In this document: piece by piece, positions 18,041 to 25,514 of the stretch
Position numbering within the stretch: the first letter of the stretch is position 1
How the letters are laid out: every line of letters starts with the position of its first letter
Source of the DNA: Acetobacteraceae bacterium
Lineage (GTDB): Bacteria > Pseudomonadota > Alphaproteobacteria > Acetobacterales > Acetobacteraceae
Direction: 5' to 3'
Assembly: GCA_027326105.1 (NCBI GenBank)
Contig: DAHWFB010000082.1
Coordinates: 1 to 48,484 of the forward strand
DNA: 48,484 nt
The notes under the pieces: generated by a model
Database searches by the model: none
What the model saw: only the letters and a program-made list of their open reading frames with translations
Told to the model about the DNA's origin: nothing
Translations under genes and position numbers: made by a program

Positions 18041-18205
18041 GGCGGGTGGCGATGAGGGTTTTACCTCAAAAAGAGGCCGCCGCGCACGCAACCTCTCGTG
18101 GACACGCGCGGCCGGTTCGCGCCAAGAGTAGCCCACGGCGCCGGCCCCGCCGCGGCAAGGGGCACGGGCAAGCATTCAAAGCCGCATCTTGGGGGAAAAC
18201 AGGAA

Positions 18206-19189
18206 ATGATCTCTCGTCGCACCGCGCTCGCCGGCGCCGCCGCCGGCGTTCCACTGCTGCTCGCCAACGCGCCCGCGGCCACCGCGGCGCCCAGTCTCCA
18301 GCAGGACTGGTCGAAACTGCACATGCTGTTCCTGATCTGGTCGTTCGAGAGCAATCCGTTCTTCGCGCCCATGATCAACGGCGTGAAGGAGGCCGCGAAG
18401 GCCACCGGCATCCGTGTCGAGATCGCCTACGGCAACGAGGATCTCACGCGCATGAACAACATCCTCCAGACGGCGATGGCCAACGGCACCAACGGCCTCG
18501 GCGTCACCATCCCCAACGACGATGCGCTGAACGCCACGCTCGACAAGGCGAAGGCCAAGAACATACCCGTCATTTCCTTCAACATCGACAATTCCAAGGG
18601 AGCTGCTGGCAAGACCTATCGCCTCGCCTTCGTCGGCCAGAGTTTCGTCAATGCCGGCATCACGCTGGGCGAGCGCATGATCGCCGTCCATCACCTCGGC
18701 AAGGGCGATCTCGTGTTCACCCCCGTCGAGGCGCCGGCCGCGGTCTATGCCGTGCAGCGTCACGCCGGCGTCGCGCAGGCGCTGGCCAAGGTCGGCGCGC
18801 GCACCGAGATTCTCGGCACCGGCAACGATCACGCCAAGGCGCTCAGCCTGATGACGCAGTATCTGCTCGGCCATTCCAACGCCAAGGCGGTGATCTCGCT
18901 CGGCCAGACGCCCAATTCCCAGGCGGTGCGCGCGATCAAAGCCGCCGGGCTCAAGATTCCCGCCGGCGGCTTCGACATCAGCCCGTCGATCCTGAAAGAC
19001 ATCCTCGACGGCTCGCTGACCGCGGCGGTGGACCAGCAGCCCTACACCCAGGGCTACTACACGGTCGCACAGATGGCCGACAATCTGCGCTACGGCCTCT
19101 ACCCGAGCGACATGCAGACCGGCGGCTCCGGCCTCATCGACAAGACCAACGCCGCCGCCGCGGTGAAGTGGGCCGGCGTCACGCGCTGA
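18206..19189 (+). CDS. Sugar ABC transporter, periplasmic substrate-binding protein (FrcB/RbsB family)
   Basis: The ATG at 18206 (AGGAAA before it) yields 327 aa; the upstream open frame is not convincing. Residues 1-28 form a signal peptide with the twin arginine SRRTAL at 3-8, which suggests Tat export. The mature part is a pentose/hexose-binding periplasmic domain: MLFLIWSFESNPFFAPMINGVKEAA, MANGTNGLGVTIPNDDALNATLDKAKAKNIPVISFNID, and VDQQPYTQGYYTVAQM near the end, as in RbsB/FrcB. The following genes encode the permease and ATPase, in the frcB-frcC-frcA order. The sugar is likely fructose, ribose or a related monosaccharide, which is inference. Confidence 0.88.
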   Translation: MISRRTALAGAAAGVPLLLANAPAATAAPSLQQDWSKLHMLFLIWSFESNPFFAPMINGVKEAAKATGIRVEIAYGNEDLTRMNNILQTAMANGTNGLGVTIPNDDALNATLDKAKAKNIPVISFNIDNSKGAAGKTYRLAFVGQSFVNAGITLGERMIAVHHLGKGDLVFTPVEAPAAVYAVQRHAGVAQALAKVGARTEILGTGNDHAKALSLMTQYLLGHSNAKAVISLGQTPNSQAVRAIKAAGLKIPAGGFDISPSILKDILDGSLTAAVDQQPYTQGYYTVAQMADNLRYGLYPSDMQTGGSGLIDKTNAAAAVKWAGVTR

Positions 19190-19284
19190 CCGACAAGGGG
19201 GACGGTCCGCGCAGCCATGCCCGGACCGCCCCGCCCAGGCCGCGGGAATGCGCGGCAGGATCGGACCAAGGGGGGATCGATCAC

Positions 19285-20331
19285 ATGGCTGCCCACAACA
19301 TCACCGCCGATTCCATCGCCGCCGCGCGTGGCGGCGGTTCGCTCGCCGGCCGTTTCCGCCACTATGTCCGCACCCGCCCGGAGGGCGGCATCGTCGTCCT
19401 CTTCGTGCTCGTGCAGATGGTGTGCATCGTCGCCGGCCTCCTGGTGCCGGCGCAATTCCGCTATCTCATTCCAGCCAACATCCGCGTCACGCTGCAATCG
19501 GTCACGCCGCTCGGCATCATGTCGCTCGGCGTCGGCATGCTGATGATCGCCGGTGAATACGATCTCTCGGTGGGCGCGATCTATTCCTTCGCCTCGGTCT
19601 TCGCCGCAACCACGACCAACCTCTACTTCGGCGGAGCGACCAACCCCATCGCGCCCTTCCTCGGCATGGTCGCGGGCATCGCCGTCGGCGTGCTCGCCGG
19701 CATCATCAACGCGCTGGTGACGATCAAGCTGCGCATCCCCTCCTTCATCGCCACCCTCGGCGCGATGCTGCTGTGGAACGGCGGGGTGCTGCTCTACAAC
19801 GGCTCCGCCGCGGTGAGCTTCCAGCCCGGCTCGCCGTTCGTGAACCTCTTCTCCGGCCAGATCGGGGTGATCGACGCGGGCTTCCTCTGGTTCATCGGGC
19901 TCGCCGTGGCCGCCTATTTCCTGCTCCACCACCACAAGCTCGGCAACCATTTCTACGCGGTCGGCGGCAATCCCGGGGCCGCGGTCGCCATCGGCATCCG
20001 CCCGTTCCGCGTGAAGATGGCCGCCTTCGCCATCACCGGCGGGCTCGCCGCCTTCGCCGGCATGATCGCGATGACGCGGGTGTCGAGCGTGCAGCCTGGC
20101 GGCGGGCAGGGAATGGAACTGCAATCCATCGCCGCCTGCGTCATCGGCGGCTACTCGCTCACCGGCGGCCGCGGCTCCATCCTCGGCGCCGTGCTCGGCA
20201 CCGGCCTGGTGTTCACCATCCAGGACATATTGCTGCTGCTGCGCGCGCCCGGCTTCTATTTCGACATGTTCGTCGGCGCGCTCATCGTGCTCGCCGTCGT
20301 CATGAACACCGCGATCCGCCGCAAGGGCTGA
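19285..20331 (+). CDS. Sugar ABC transporter permease (FrcC/RbsC family)
   Basis: A 348-aa inner-membrane permease of the BPD_transp_2 family starting at ATG 19285. A cytoplasmic N-terminus of about 35 residues is followed by roughly nine hydrophobic helices. The conserved MSLGVGMLMIAGEYDLSVGAIYSFA in the middle and GGYSLTGGRGSILGAVLGTGLV near the end are characteristic of RbsC/FrcC/XylH. It lies 95 bp after the binding protein and 11 bp before the ATPase gene. Confidence 0.9.
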   Translation: MAAHNITADSIAAARGGGSLAGRFRHYVRTRPEGGIVVLFVLVQMVCIVAGLLVPAQFRYLIPANIRVTLQSVTPLGIMSLGVGMLMIAGEYDLSVGAIYSFASVFAATTTNLYFGGATNPIAPFLGMVAGIAVGVLAGIINALVTIKLRIPSFIATLGAMLLWNGGVLLYNGSAAVSFQPGSPFVNLFSGQIGVIDAGFLWFIGLAVAAYFLLHHHKLGNHFYAVGGNPGAAVAIGIRPFRVKMAAFAITGGLAAFAGMIAMTRVSSVQPGGGQGMELQSIAACVIGGYSLTGGRGSILGAVLGTGLVFTIQDILLLLRAPGFYFDMFVGALIVLAVVMNTAIRRKG

Positions 20332-20342
20332 GGAGAACCGCC

Positions 20343-21116
20343 ATGTCCGCGACCGCGACCCTGCCGCGCACCGCCTCCGTGGCCGTGCCGCCGCTCTACG
20401 AGGCCCGCAACATCACCAAGCGCTACGGCAATTTCCACGCGTTGCGCGACATGAACTTCCACATCGGCGCGAGCGAGGTGGTGGGCCTGCTCGGCGACAA
20501 CGGCGCCGGAAAATCGACGCTGATCAAGATGATGTCGGGCATCGTCCGCCCCGACGCCGGCGAAATCCTGATCGACGGCGTGCCGACGCGCATCGAGAAC
20601 CGCAGCGCTTCGGAGCGCGCCGGCATCGAGACCATCTACCAGGACATCGCGCTGGTCGATCCCATGTCGATCACCCGCAACATCTTCATGGGGCGCGAGA
20701 TCACCAACCGCTGGGGCTTCCTGCGCCACGCCGAGATGGAACGCCGCGCCATCGAGGTGCTCGGCAGCACCGTGCACATCTCCGGCATCGACGATCCCGA
20801 AAAGGAGGTGGGCTTCCTTTCCGGCGGGCAGAAGCAGGCGGTGGCGATCGCGCGCGCGGTCTATTTCAAGCGCCGCATCCTCCTCCTCGACGAGCCCACC
20901 TCCGCGCTTTCGGTGCGCGAGACCGAGCATCTGCTCGACTATGTCAGCCGGCTGCGCAGCGAGAACGTCTCGAGCGTGCTGGTCACCCACAACATCTATC
21001 ACGCCTTCATGGTCTGCGACCGTTTCGTGGTGATGAGCCACGGCGCCAAGGTGTTCGAGGCGGCGAAGCGCGACACCACGATGGAAGAAGTGACCGACCA
21101 CGTGATCCGCACCTGA
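20343..21116 (+). CDS. Sugar ABC transporter ATP-binding protein, single domain (FrcA-like)
   Basis: A 257-aa ATPase with Walker A GDNGAGKST (51-59), signature LSGGQ (159-163), and Walker B followed by DEPTSAL (183-189), then a switch histidine in VLVTHNIYHAF. The length equals FrcA, a one-domain ATPase of about 260 aa, and not the double-domain RbsA/XylG of about 500 aa, so it probably works as a homodimer. It completes the three-gene operon. No sugar kinase or regulator follows, unlike frcBCAK. Confidence 0.9.
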   Translation: MSATATLPRTASVAVPPLYEARNITKRYGNFHALRDMNFHIGASEVVGLLGDNGAGKSTLIKMMSGIVRPDAGEILIDGVPTRIENRSASERAGIETIYQDIALVDPMSITRNIFMGREITNRWGFLRHAEMERRAIEVLGSTVHISGIDDPEKEVGFLSGGQKQAVAIARAVYFKRRILLLDEPTSALSVRETEHLLDYVSRLRSENVSSVLVTHNIYHAFMVCDRFVVMSHGAKVFEAAKRDTTMEEVTDHVIRT

Positions 21117-21213
21117 TCCGAGGGCGCCGCCGGTCGCGACCGGTCAGGTCCGGTTGCGGGCTCGCCCGGCGGGGCCTTCCCTTCCCGTGCCGCGTCGGGC
21201 AACAAGCGGGCCC

Positions 21214-22290
21214 ATGCCGCTCGCCGATCTTCTCCTGCCGCTCGCCCGCGCGCTCGATCCCGAGCGGGCGCACCGCCTGGCGCTCGCCGCGCTGCGCGCC
21301 GGTCTCGCCGGGCGCTGCCGCGCGCCCGACGATCCGCGGCTCGCGGTCGCCGCCCTCGGCCTCGCCTTCCCCAACCCGATCGGGCTCGCCGCCGGCTTCG
21401 ACAAGGACGCCGAAGCCGTGCCGGCGCTGATGCGGCTCGGCTTCGGCTTCGTCGAGGCCGGCACGGTGACGCTGCGGCCCCAGCCCGGCAACCCGCGCCC
21501 GCGCCTCTTCCGCCTCGCCGAGGACCGCGCGGTGATCAACCGCATGGGCTTCAACAACCGCGGGATCACCCCCTTCACGGCGCGGCTCGCGGCACTCGCC
21601 CGCGTCCGCCCCCTGCCCGCCCCGCTCGGCGCCAATCTCGGGCTCAACAAGGAGGGCGCGCTGCCCGAGCGCGACTATCCCGCCCTGGTCGCCGCCGTCG
21701 CCGGGTGGGTGGACTACGTCACCCTCAACGTCTCCTCGCCCAACACGCCCGGACTGCGCGCCCTGCAGGCCCCCGAGCGGCTCGCCGGCATTCTGGCCGC
21801 CATCCGTGCCGCCGTTCCCGCCGCGCCGCCGCTGCTGGTCAAGCTCGCCCCCGACCTCGCCGAGGAGGATCTCGCCGCGATCGTCCAGACCTGCACGGCG
21901 GCGGGTGTCGCCGGGCTGATCGTGAGCAACACCACCCTCGCCCGGCCCGCGGGGTTGCGCTCGCGCCACGCGGGCGAGACCGGCGGGCTGTCCGGCGCGC
22001 CACTCTTCGCCCCCTCCACCCGCCTGCTCGCCCGCGTCTTCCTGCTCGCGCGCGGCCAGCTCACGCTGGTCGGCACCGGCGGCATCGCTTCGGGCGAGCA
22101 GGCACTCGCCAAGATCCGCGCCGGCGCCAGCCTGGTCCAGCTCTACACCGGCTTCGCCTACGAAGGCCCCGCACTGCTGCCCCGCCTCAAGCGCGAACTG
22201 CTCGCTGCCCTCGCCGCCCGCGGCATCACCCGCCTCGCCGACGCGGTCGGCCGGGACGCCGCGGAACTCGCCACCGCAAAGGGACCCTGA
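21214..22290 (+). CDS. pyrD: Dihydroorotate dehydrogenase (quinone), class 2
   Basis: PyrD oxidises dihydroorotate to orotate with electrons to quinone, in pyrimidine synthesis on the inner membrane face. The ATG at 21214 gives 358 aa with the class 2 N-terminal helical extension (DLLLPLARALDPERAHRLALAAL). Motifs: PNPIGLAAGFDKDAEAV, GTVTLRPQPGNPRPR, INRMGFNNRG, VDYVTLNVSSPNTPGLRALQ with the catalytic serine, ISNTT-type VSNTTLARP, and GTGGIASGEQALAKIRAGASLVQLYTG. Its last base starts the next gene (TGATG overlap). Confidence 0.96.
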   Translation: MPLADLLLPLARALDPERAHRLALAALRAGLAGRCRAPDDPRLAVAALGLAFPNPIGLAAGFDKDAEAVPALMRLGFGFVEAGTVTLRPQPGNPRPRLFRLAEDRAVINRMGFNNRGITPFTARLAALARVRPLPAPLGANLGLNKEGALPERDYPALVAAVAGWVDYVTLNVSSPNTPGLRALQAPERLAGILAAIRAAVPAAPPLLVKLAPDLAEEDLAAIVQTCTAAGVAGLIVSNTTLARPAGLRSRHAGETGGLSGAPLFAPSTRLLARVFLLARGQLTLVGTGGIASGEQALAKIRAGASLVQLYTGFAYEGPALLPRLKRELLAALAARGITRLADAVGRDAAELATAKGP

Positions 22291-23198
22291 TGGAACATCT
22301 CGCAGGCCTTGCGCCGCTGGCCGCCGGCTACGACGGCTTCCTGCTCGATCTCTGGGGCGTCGTCCACGACGGGGTCTCGCTCTATCCCGGCACGCTCTTC
22401 TGCCTCCAGCAGCTGCGCGCGGCGGGCAAGCGCTGCGTCATGCTCTCCAACGCCCCCCGCCGCGCCGCCGCCGCCGCCGCCGGGCTCGACGGGCTCGGCC
22501 TGGCGCGCGAACTCTATGCCGGCGTCGTCACCTCCGGAGAGATCACCCGCGCCGCTCTCGCCGGGCGGTCCGACCCGTTCGTCGCCGCCCTCGGCCCGCG
22601 CCTCTACCATCTCGGCCCGGTGCGGGACCGCAACCTCTTCGAGGGCCTGCCGCTGACCGCGGTCGGCACGCCGGAGGAGGCCGATTTCGTGCTCAACACC
22701 GGCCCCGACGACGACCGCAACCCGACCGAACTCGGCCCCTTCGAGGAGACTCTGGCGGCCTGCCGCGCCCGCGACCTGCCCATGCTCTGCGCCAATCCCG
22801 ACCTTGAGGTCATCCGCGGCGGGGTGCGGGTGATCTGCGCCGGTGCGCTCGCCGCCCGCTACCGCGAACTGGGCGGCACGGTGCGCGAATTCGGCAAGCC
22901 CGACGCTGCGGTCTATCACGCCGCCCTCGGGCTGCTCGATCTTTCCCCCGCCCGCGTGCTCGCGGTGGGCGATGCGCTGCGCACCGACATCCTCGGCGCG
23001 TCCCGGATGGGGATCGATTCGCTCTGGATCCTCTCCGGCATCCACGACCTCGCCGGCCGCCCCGGCCAGGCGTGCAGCGCGGCGCGCGCCGCCGGCCTCG
23101 CGCCGCGCGCGACGGCGGACCGCTTCGCCTGGGACGCATCCCCCGGCGACGCATCTTCCGGTGGCGCATCTTCCGGCGGTGCATCCCTGTCGCGCTGA
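22290..23198 (+). CDS. HAD superfamily hydrolase, subfamily IIA (TIGR01459-like)
   Basis: A 302-aa protein with a IIA-type HAD core: FLLDLWGVVHDGVSLYPG (the nucleophile motif is DLWG in place of DxDG), VMLSNAPRR (motif II), the acidic region FVLNTGPDDD and LPMLCANPD, the lysine in GKPDAAVYHAAL and VLAVGDALRTDILGASRMGIDSLWI (motif IV). This matches an alphaproteobacterial family of unknown substrate that often sits near pyrD or ribF. The last 20 residues are a repeat tail of D-A-S-S-G units. The start overlaps the pyrD stop. Confidence 0.87.
   Translation: MEHLAGLAPLAAGYDGFLLDLWGVVHDGVSLYPGTLFCLQQLRAAGKRCVMLSNAPRRAAAAAAGLDGLGLARELYAGVVTSGEITRAALAGRSDPFVAALGPRLYHLGPVRDRNLFEGLPLTAVGTPEEADFVLNTGPDDDRNPTELGPFEETLAACRARDLPMLCANPDLEVIRGGVRVICAGALAARYRELGGTVREFGKPDAAVYHAALGLLDLSPARVLAVGDALRTDILGASRMGIDSLWILSGIHDLAGRPGQACSAARAAGLAPRATADRFAWDASPGDASSGGASSGGASLSR
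23133..23192 (+). repeat. 15-bp in-frame tandem repeat ending the HAD-IIA gene
   Basis: Four units (23133-23147, 23148-23162, 23163-23177, 23178-23192) share the core GCATCTTCCGG, giving A-S-S-G repeats. The outer copies are diverged. Confidence 0.8.
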
Positions 23199-23319
23199 AA
23201 TCACCCCTTCCCTCGCCCGCCGTTCCGGCCTACAACGCGCTGTCGGCGCTTTTCGCCTTGGGACGACGCGGCCTTGCGCGTCATGCGTCTGGATCGACCC
23301 AACCCCACAGGAAAAGGTA

Positions 23320-23367
23320 ATGAGGCCCGCAGGTTGCGGGCCGCCGGCGGTTCGGAGGATCCGATGA
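23320..23367 (+). CDS. Possible 15-aa leader peptide coupled to the cold-shock gene
   Basis: The ATG at 23320 is preceded by AGGAAAAGG and encodes [15 protein letters not shown]. Its TGA overlaps the csp ATG in an ATGA arrangement. The reading contains a hairpin with arms GCCCGCA (23325-23331) and TGCGGGC (23335-23341). It could couple translation to the cold-shock gene or be chance; no homologue is known to me. Confidence 0.35.
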   Translation: MRPAGCGPPAVRRIR

Positions 23368-23570
23368 CGACAGGTACCGTGAAGTGGTTCAATACCCAGA
23401 AAGGCTACGGCTTCATCCAGCCCGATGACGGCTCGAAGGATGTCTTCGTGCATATTTCGGCGGTCGAGCGCTCCGGCCTCGGCCGACTCGACGAGGGGCA
23501 GAAGGTCAGCTTCGATCTCGAGCGCGGCCAGCAGGGCAAAACCTCGGCGGTCAATCTCAAAGCCGCCTGA
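23364..23570 (+). CDS. Cold-shock protein, CspA family
   Basis: The 68-aa product is a single cold-shock OB fold that binds single-stranded RNA/DNA and melts secondary structure. It shows [20 protein letters not shown] (RNP1-like KGYGFI) and [13 protein letters not shown] (RNP2-like VFVHIS). CGGAGGA is 6 bases before the ATG at 23364. A leader of up to 165 nt separates it from the HAD gene, in keeping with the long structured leaders of csp mRNAs. Alphaproteobacteria have several paralogues, so I give no number. Confidence 0.95.
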   Translation: MTTGTVKWFNTQKGYGFIQPDDGSKDVFVHISAVERSGLGRLDEGQKVSFDLERGQQGKTSAVNLKAA

Positions 23571-23598
23571 GACCGCTCTGCCCGCCCGGCGGAGGCTC

Positions 23599-23626
23599 GC
23601 CCGCGCGCCGCTTCGGCGCGGCGGGC
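23599..23626 (+). terminator. GC-rich hairpin after csp
   Basis: Arms GCCCGC (23599-23604) and GCGGGC (23621-23626) enclose GCGCCG/CGGCGC with a CTT loop and one bulged G. Only a short pyrimidine run follows, so it is a weak intrinsic terminator candidate. Confidence 0.45.
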
Positions 23627-23674
23627 CTTCCCGGCGACCACCCGCCTTTCCTTATCCCGCCCCGATGGTGACGA

Positions 23675-23851
23675 ATGGTATTCAAGCCCAACTACAATCA
23701 GCAACGCGCCGAGCGGAACCGCGCCAAGCAGGCGAAAAAGGAAGAGAAGCTGCGCGAGCAGCAGGAAGCCCGCGCCCGGCGCAAAGCCCAGGAAGCGGCC
23801 GAAGGCACCGCGGCGCCCGCCGCACCGGAGTCTGAACCGGCAAAGGACTGA
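23675..23851 (+). CDS. Small conserved basic protein of unknown function (58 aa)
   Basis: The ATG at 23675 begins MVFKPNYNQQRAERNRAKQ and the frame stops at 23851. The protein is almost entirely a charged helix (KQAKKEEKLREQQEARARRKAQEAA) with an Ala/Pro/Glu tail. I recall similar M-x-F-K-P-N-Y-N-Q-Q-R-A-E-R-N-R starts in small hypothetical alphaproteobacterial proteins, which supports a real gene. No function can be inferred; nucleic-acid binding is possible from its charge. It is convergent with cydC, with 25 bp between stops. Confidence 0.7.
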   Translation: MVFKPNYNQQRAERNRAKQAKKEEKLREQQEARARRKAQEAAEGTAAPAAPESEPAKD

Positions 23852-23876
23852 TCCGGCGGCCCGATCCGCACCAGGC

Positions 23877-25514
23877 TCAAGCCGCCGCCGCCACCGCGTG
23901 GCCGGCGGAGACGCGCCAGATGCGGTCGAGCTGCTCCACCCCGACCAGGCGGTGGGCGATCAGGATCACCGTCCGCCCTTCCGCGACCACGTTGAGGGTG
24001 GCGAGAAACGCGCGCTCGGTCTCGGCGTCGAGACCGGCGCAGGGCTCGTCCAGGATCAAGATCGGTGCCTCGGAAAGCAGCGTCCGCGCCAGCGCCAGCC
24101 GCCGCCCCTGGCCGCCGGAAAATCGCGCCCCGCCCTCGCCCACCCAACTGTCGAGCCCCTCGGGCAGCGCGCGTACCACCTCGGCGATCCGCGCCGCCTC
24201 CAGCGCTGCCCACAGCGCTGCCTCGTCCGCCCCTGGCCGCCCCAGCAGCAGGTTGTTGCGGATGGTGTCGTCGAACAGATGCGTCGCCTGCGACAGCCAG
24301 GCGATCCGCGTCCGCACCGCCGCGGCCGGCAGCAGGGCGAGATCGACGCCGCCGAGCAGCACGCGGCCCTGTTCGGGTGCCACCACCTTGAGTGCGAGGG
24401 CGGCGAGCGAGGATTTGCCGATGCCCGAAGGCCCCAGGATCGCGACCCGCGCCGCGGCGGGGATCTCGAGCGTGAGCCCGTCGAACACCGGCGCGCGCTC
24501 GGCCTCCCAGCGGAAGCGCACCCCCTCGAAACGGAGATCGAAGCGCACCGGCAGCGCGGCGGGACGTGCGGGATCGGGCATCGCCTCGGGTCCCTCGGCA
24601 GCCTCCAGCACCCGCGCCGCCGCCGCCGCGGCCTGCCCGGCGAGCGCGCCGGCCCGCGGCAGCCCGCCCGCCGCCTCGAACGCCGCCACCGTCACGAAGG
24701 CGAGGGCGACAGCGGCCACCGGCCCGATGCCGCCGGCCAGCAGCACCGCGAGCACCGCCGCCTGCCCGCACAGGAAGGCCGCCGCCTGGGCAATCGCGCC
24801 GCGCTGCGCCTGCGCCCGCTGCAGCGCGAACAGCCGCGCCTCGCGCGCCTGCACCTCGGCGAGCATGCGCCCCTCCGCCCCGAAGGCGCGCACCTCGCGC
24901 AGCCCCGAAAGCGCATCGAGCGCCGCGACCCGCAACCCTGCCCCCGCCGCCGCCAGTTCGCCCCCCGCCGCGGCGGTTCCCCGCGCCGCGAACCAGGGCA
25001 GCACGAAGGCGGCGAGCAGGAACAGCAGGCCGAGAACCATCCCGAGCAGGAGGCTGCGTTGCCCGGCCAGCACCACCAGCGCGGGCAGCAGCAGCACCGC
25101 TCCGGCGAGCGGGACGAGAATGCGCAGATAGAGCCCGTCGAGCGCATCGACGTCGTTGACCAGCCGCGCCAGCACGTCACCGGCCCGGCGGAAGCCGAGC
25201 CCGCCTGCCGAACGGCGCGCGAGGCCGCGGAAGAACCACACCCGGAGATCGGCCAGCGCACGGAACGTCGCCGCGTGGGTGGTCATGCGTTCGGCGTAGC
25301 GCAGCATCACCCGGCCGACGCCGAGCGCCGCCATGCCGCCCGAGGCCGCAACCGCCACCCCGAGGAAAGCGCGCGCCGTGATCACCCCCGCCCGCTCCAT
25401 CAGCGCGACGGCGACCGCGAGCGCGGCGAGAGAAACCGCGACCCCGAGCCCGAGCCAGAAGGCGCGCCCGCGCCACAGCGCAAGAATCCGTCCCAGCGGC
25501 CGGAAGCCCTTCAT
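23877..25514 (-). CDS. cydC: Thiol reductant ABC exporter subunit CydC
   Basis: CydC pairs with CydD to form the ABC exporter of cysteine and glutathione needed for assembly of cytochrome bd oxidase and c-type cytochromes. The 545-aa protein has an N-terminal six-helix membrane domain (starting about RGRAFWLGLGVAVSLAALAVAVALM) with RLVNDVDALDGLYLRILVP, and a C-terminal ATPase with Walker A GPSGIGKSS, signature FSGGQGRR (F in place of L) and ILILDEPCAGLD. The ATG at 25514 overlaps the cydD stop. The frame stays open upstream across cydD, but that stretch is a shadow. Confidence 0.9.
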   Translation of the reverse strand: MKGFRPLGRILALWRGRAFWLGLGVAVSLAALAVAVALMERAGVITARAFLGVAVAASGGMAALGVGRVMLRYAERMTTHAATFRALADLRVWFFRGLARRSAGGLGFRRAGDVLARLVNDVDALDGLYLRILVPLAGAVLLLPALVVLAGQRSLLLGMVLGLLFLLAAFVLPWFAARGTAAAGGELAAAGAGLRVAALDALSGLREVRAFGAEGRMLAEVQAREARLFALQRAQAQRGAIAQAAAFLCGQAAVLAVLLAGGIGPVAAVALAFVTVAAFEAAGGLPRAGALAGQAAAAAARVLEAAEGPEAMPDPARPAALPVRFDLRFEGVRFRWEAERAPVFDGLTLEIPAAARVAILGPSGIGKSSLAALALKVVAPEQGRVLLGGVDLALLPAAAVRTRIAWLSQATHLFDDTIRNNLLLGRPGADEAALWAALEAARIAEVVRALPEGLDSWVGEGGARFSGGQGRRLALARTLLSEAPILILDEPCAGLDAETERAFLATLNVVAEGRTVILIAHRLVGVEQLDRIWRVSAGHAVAAAA

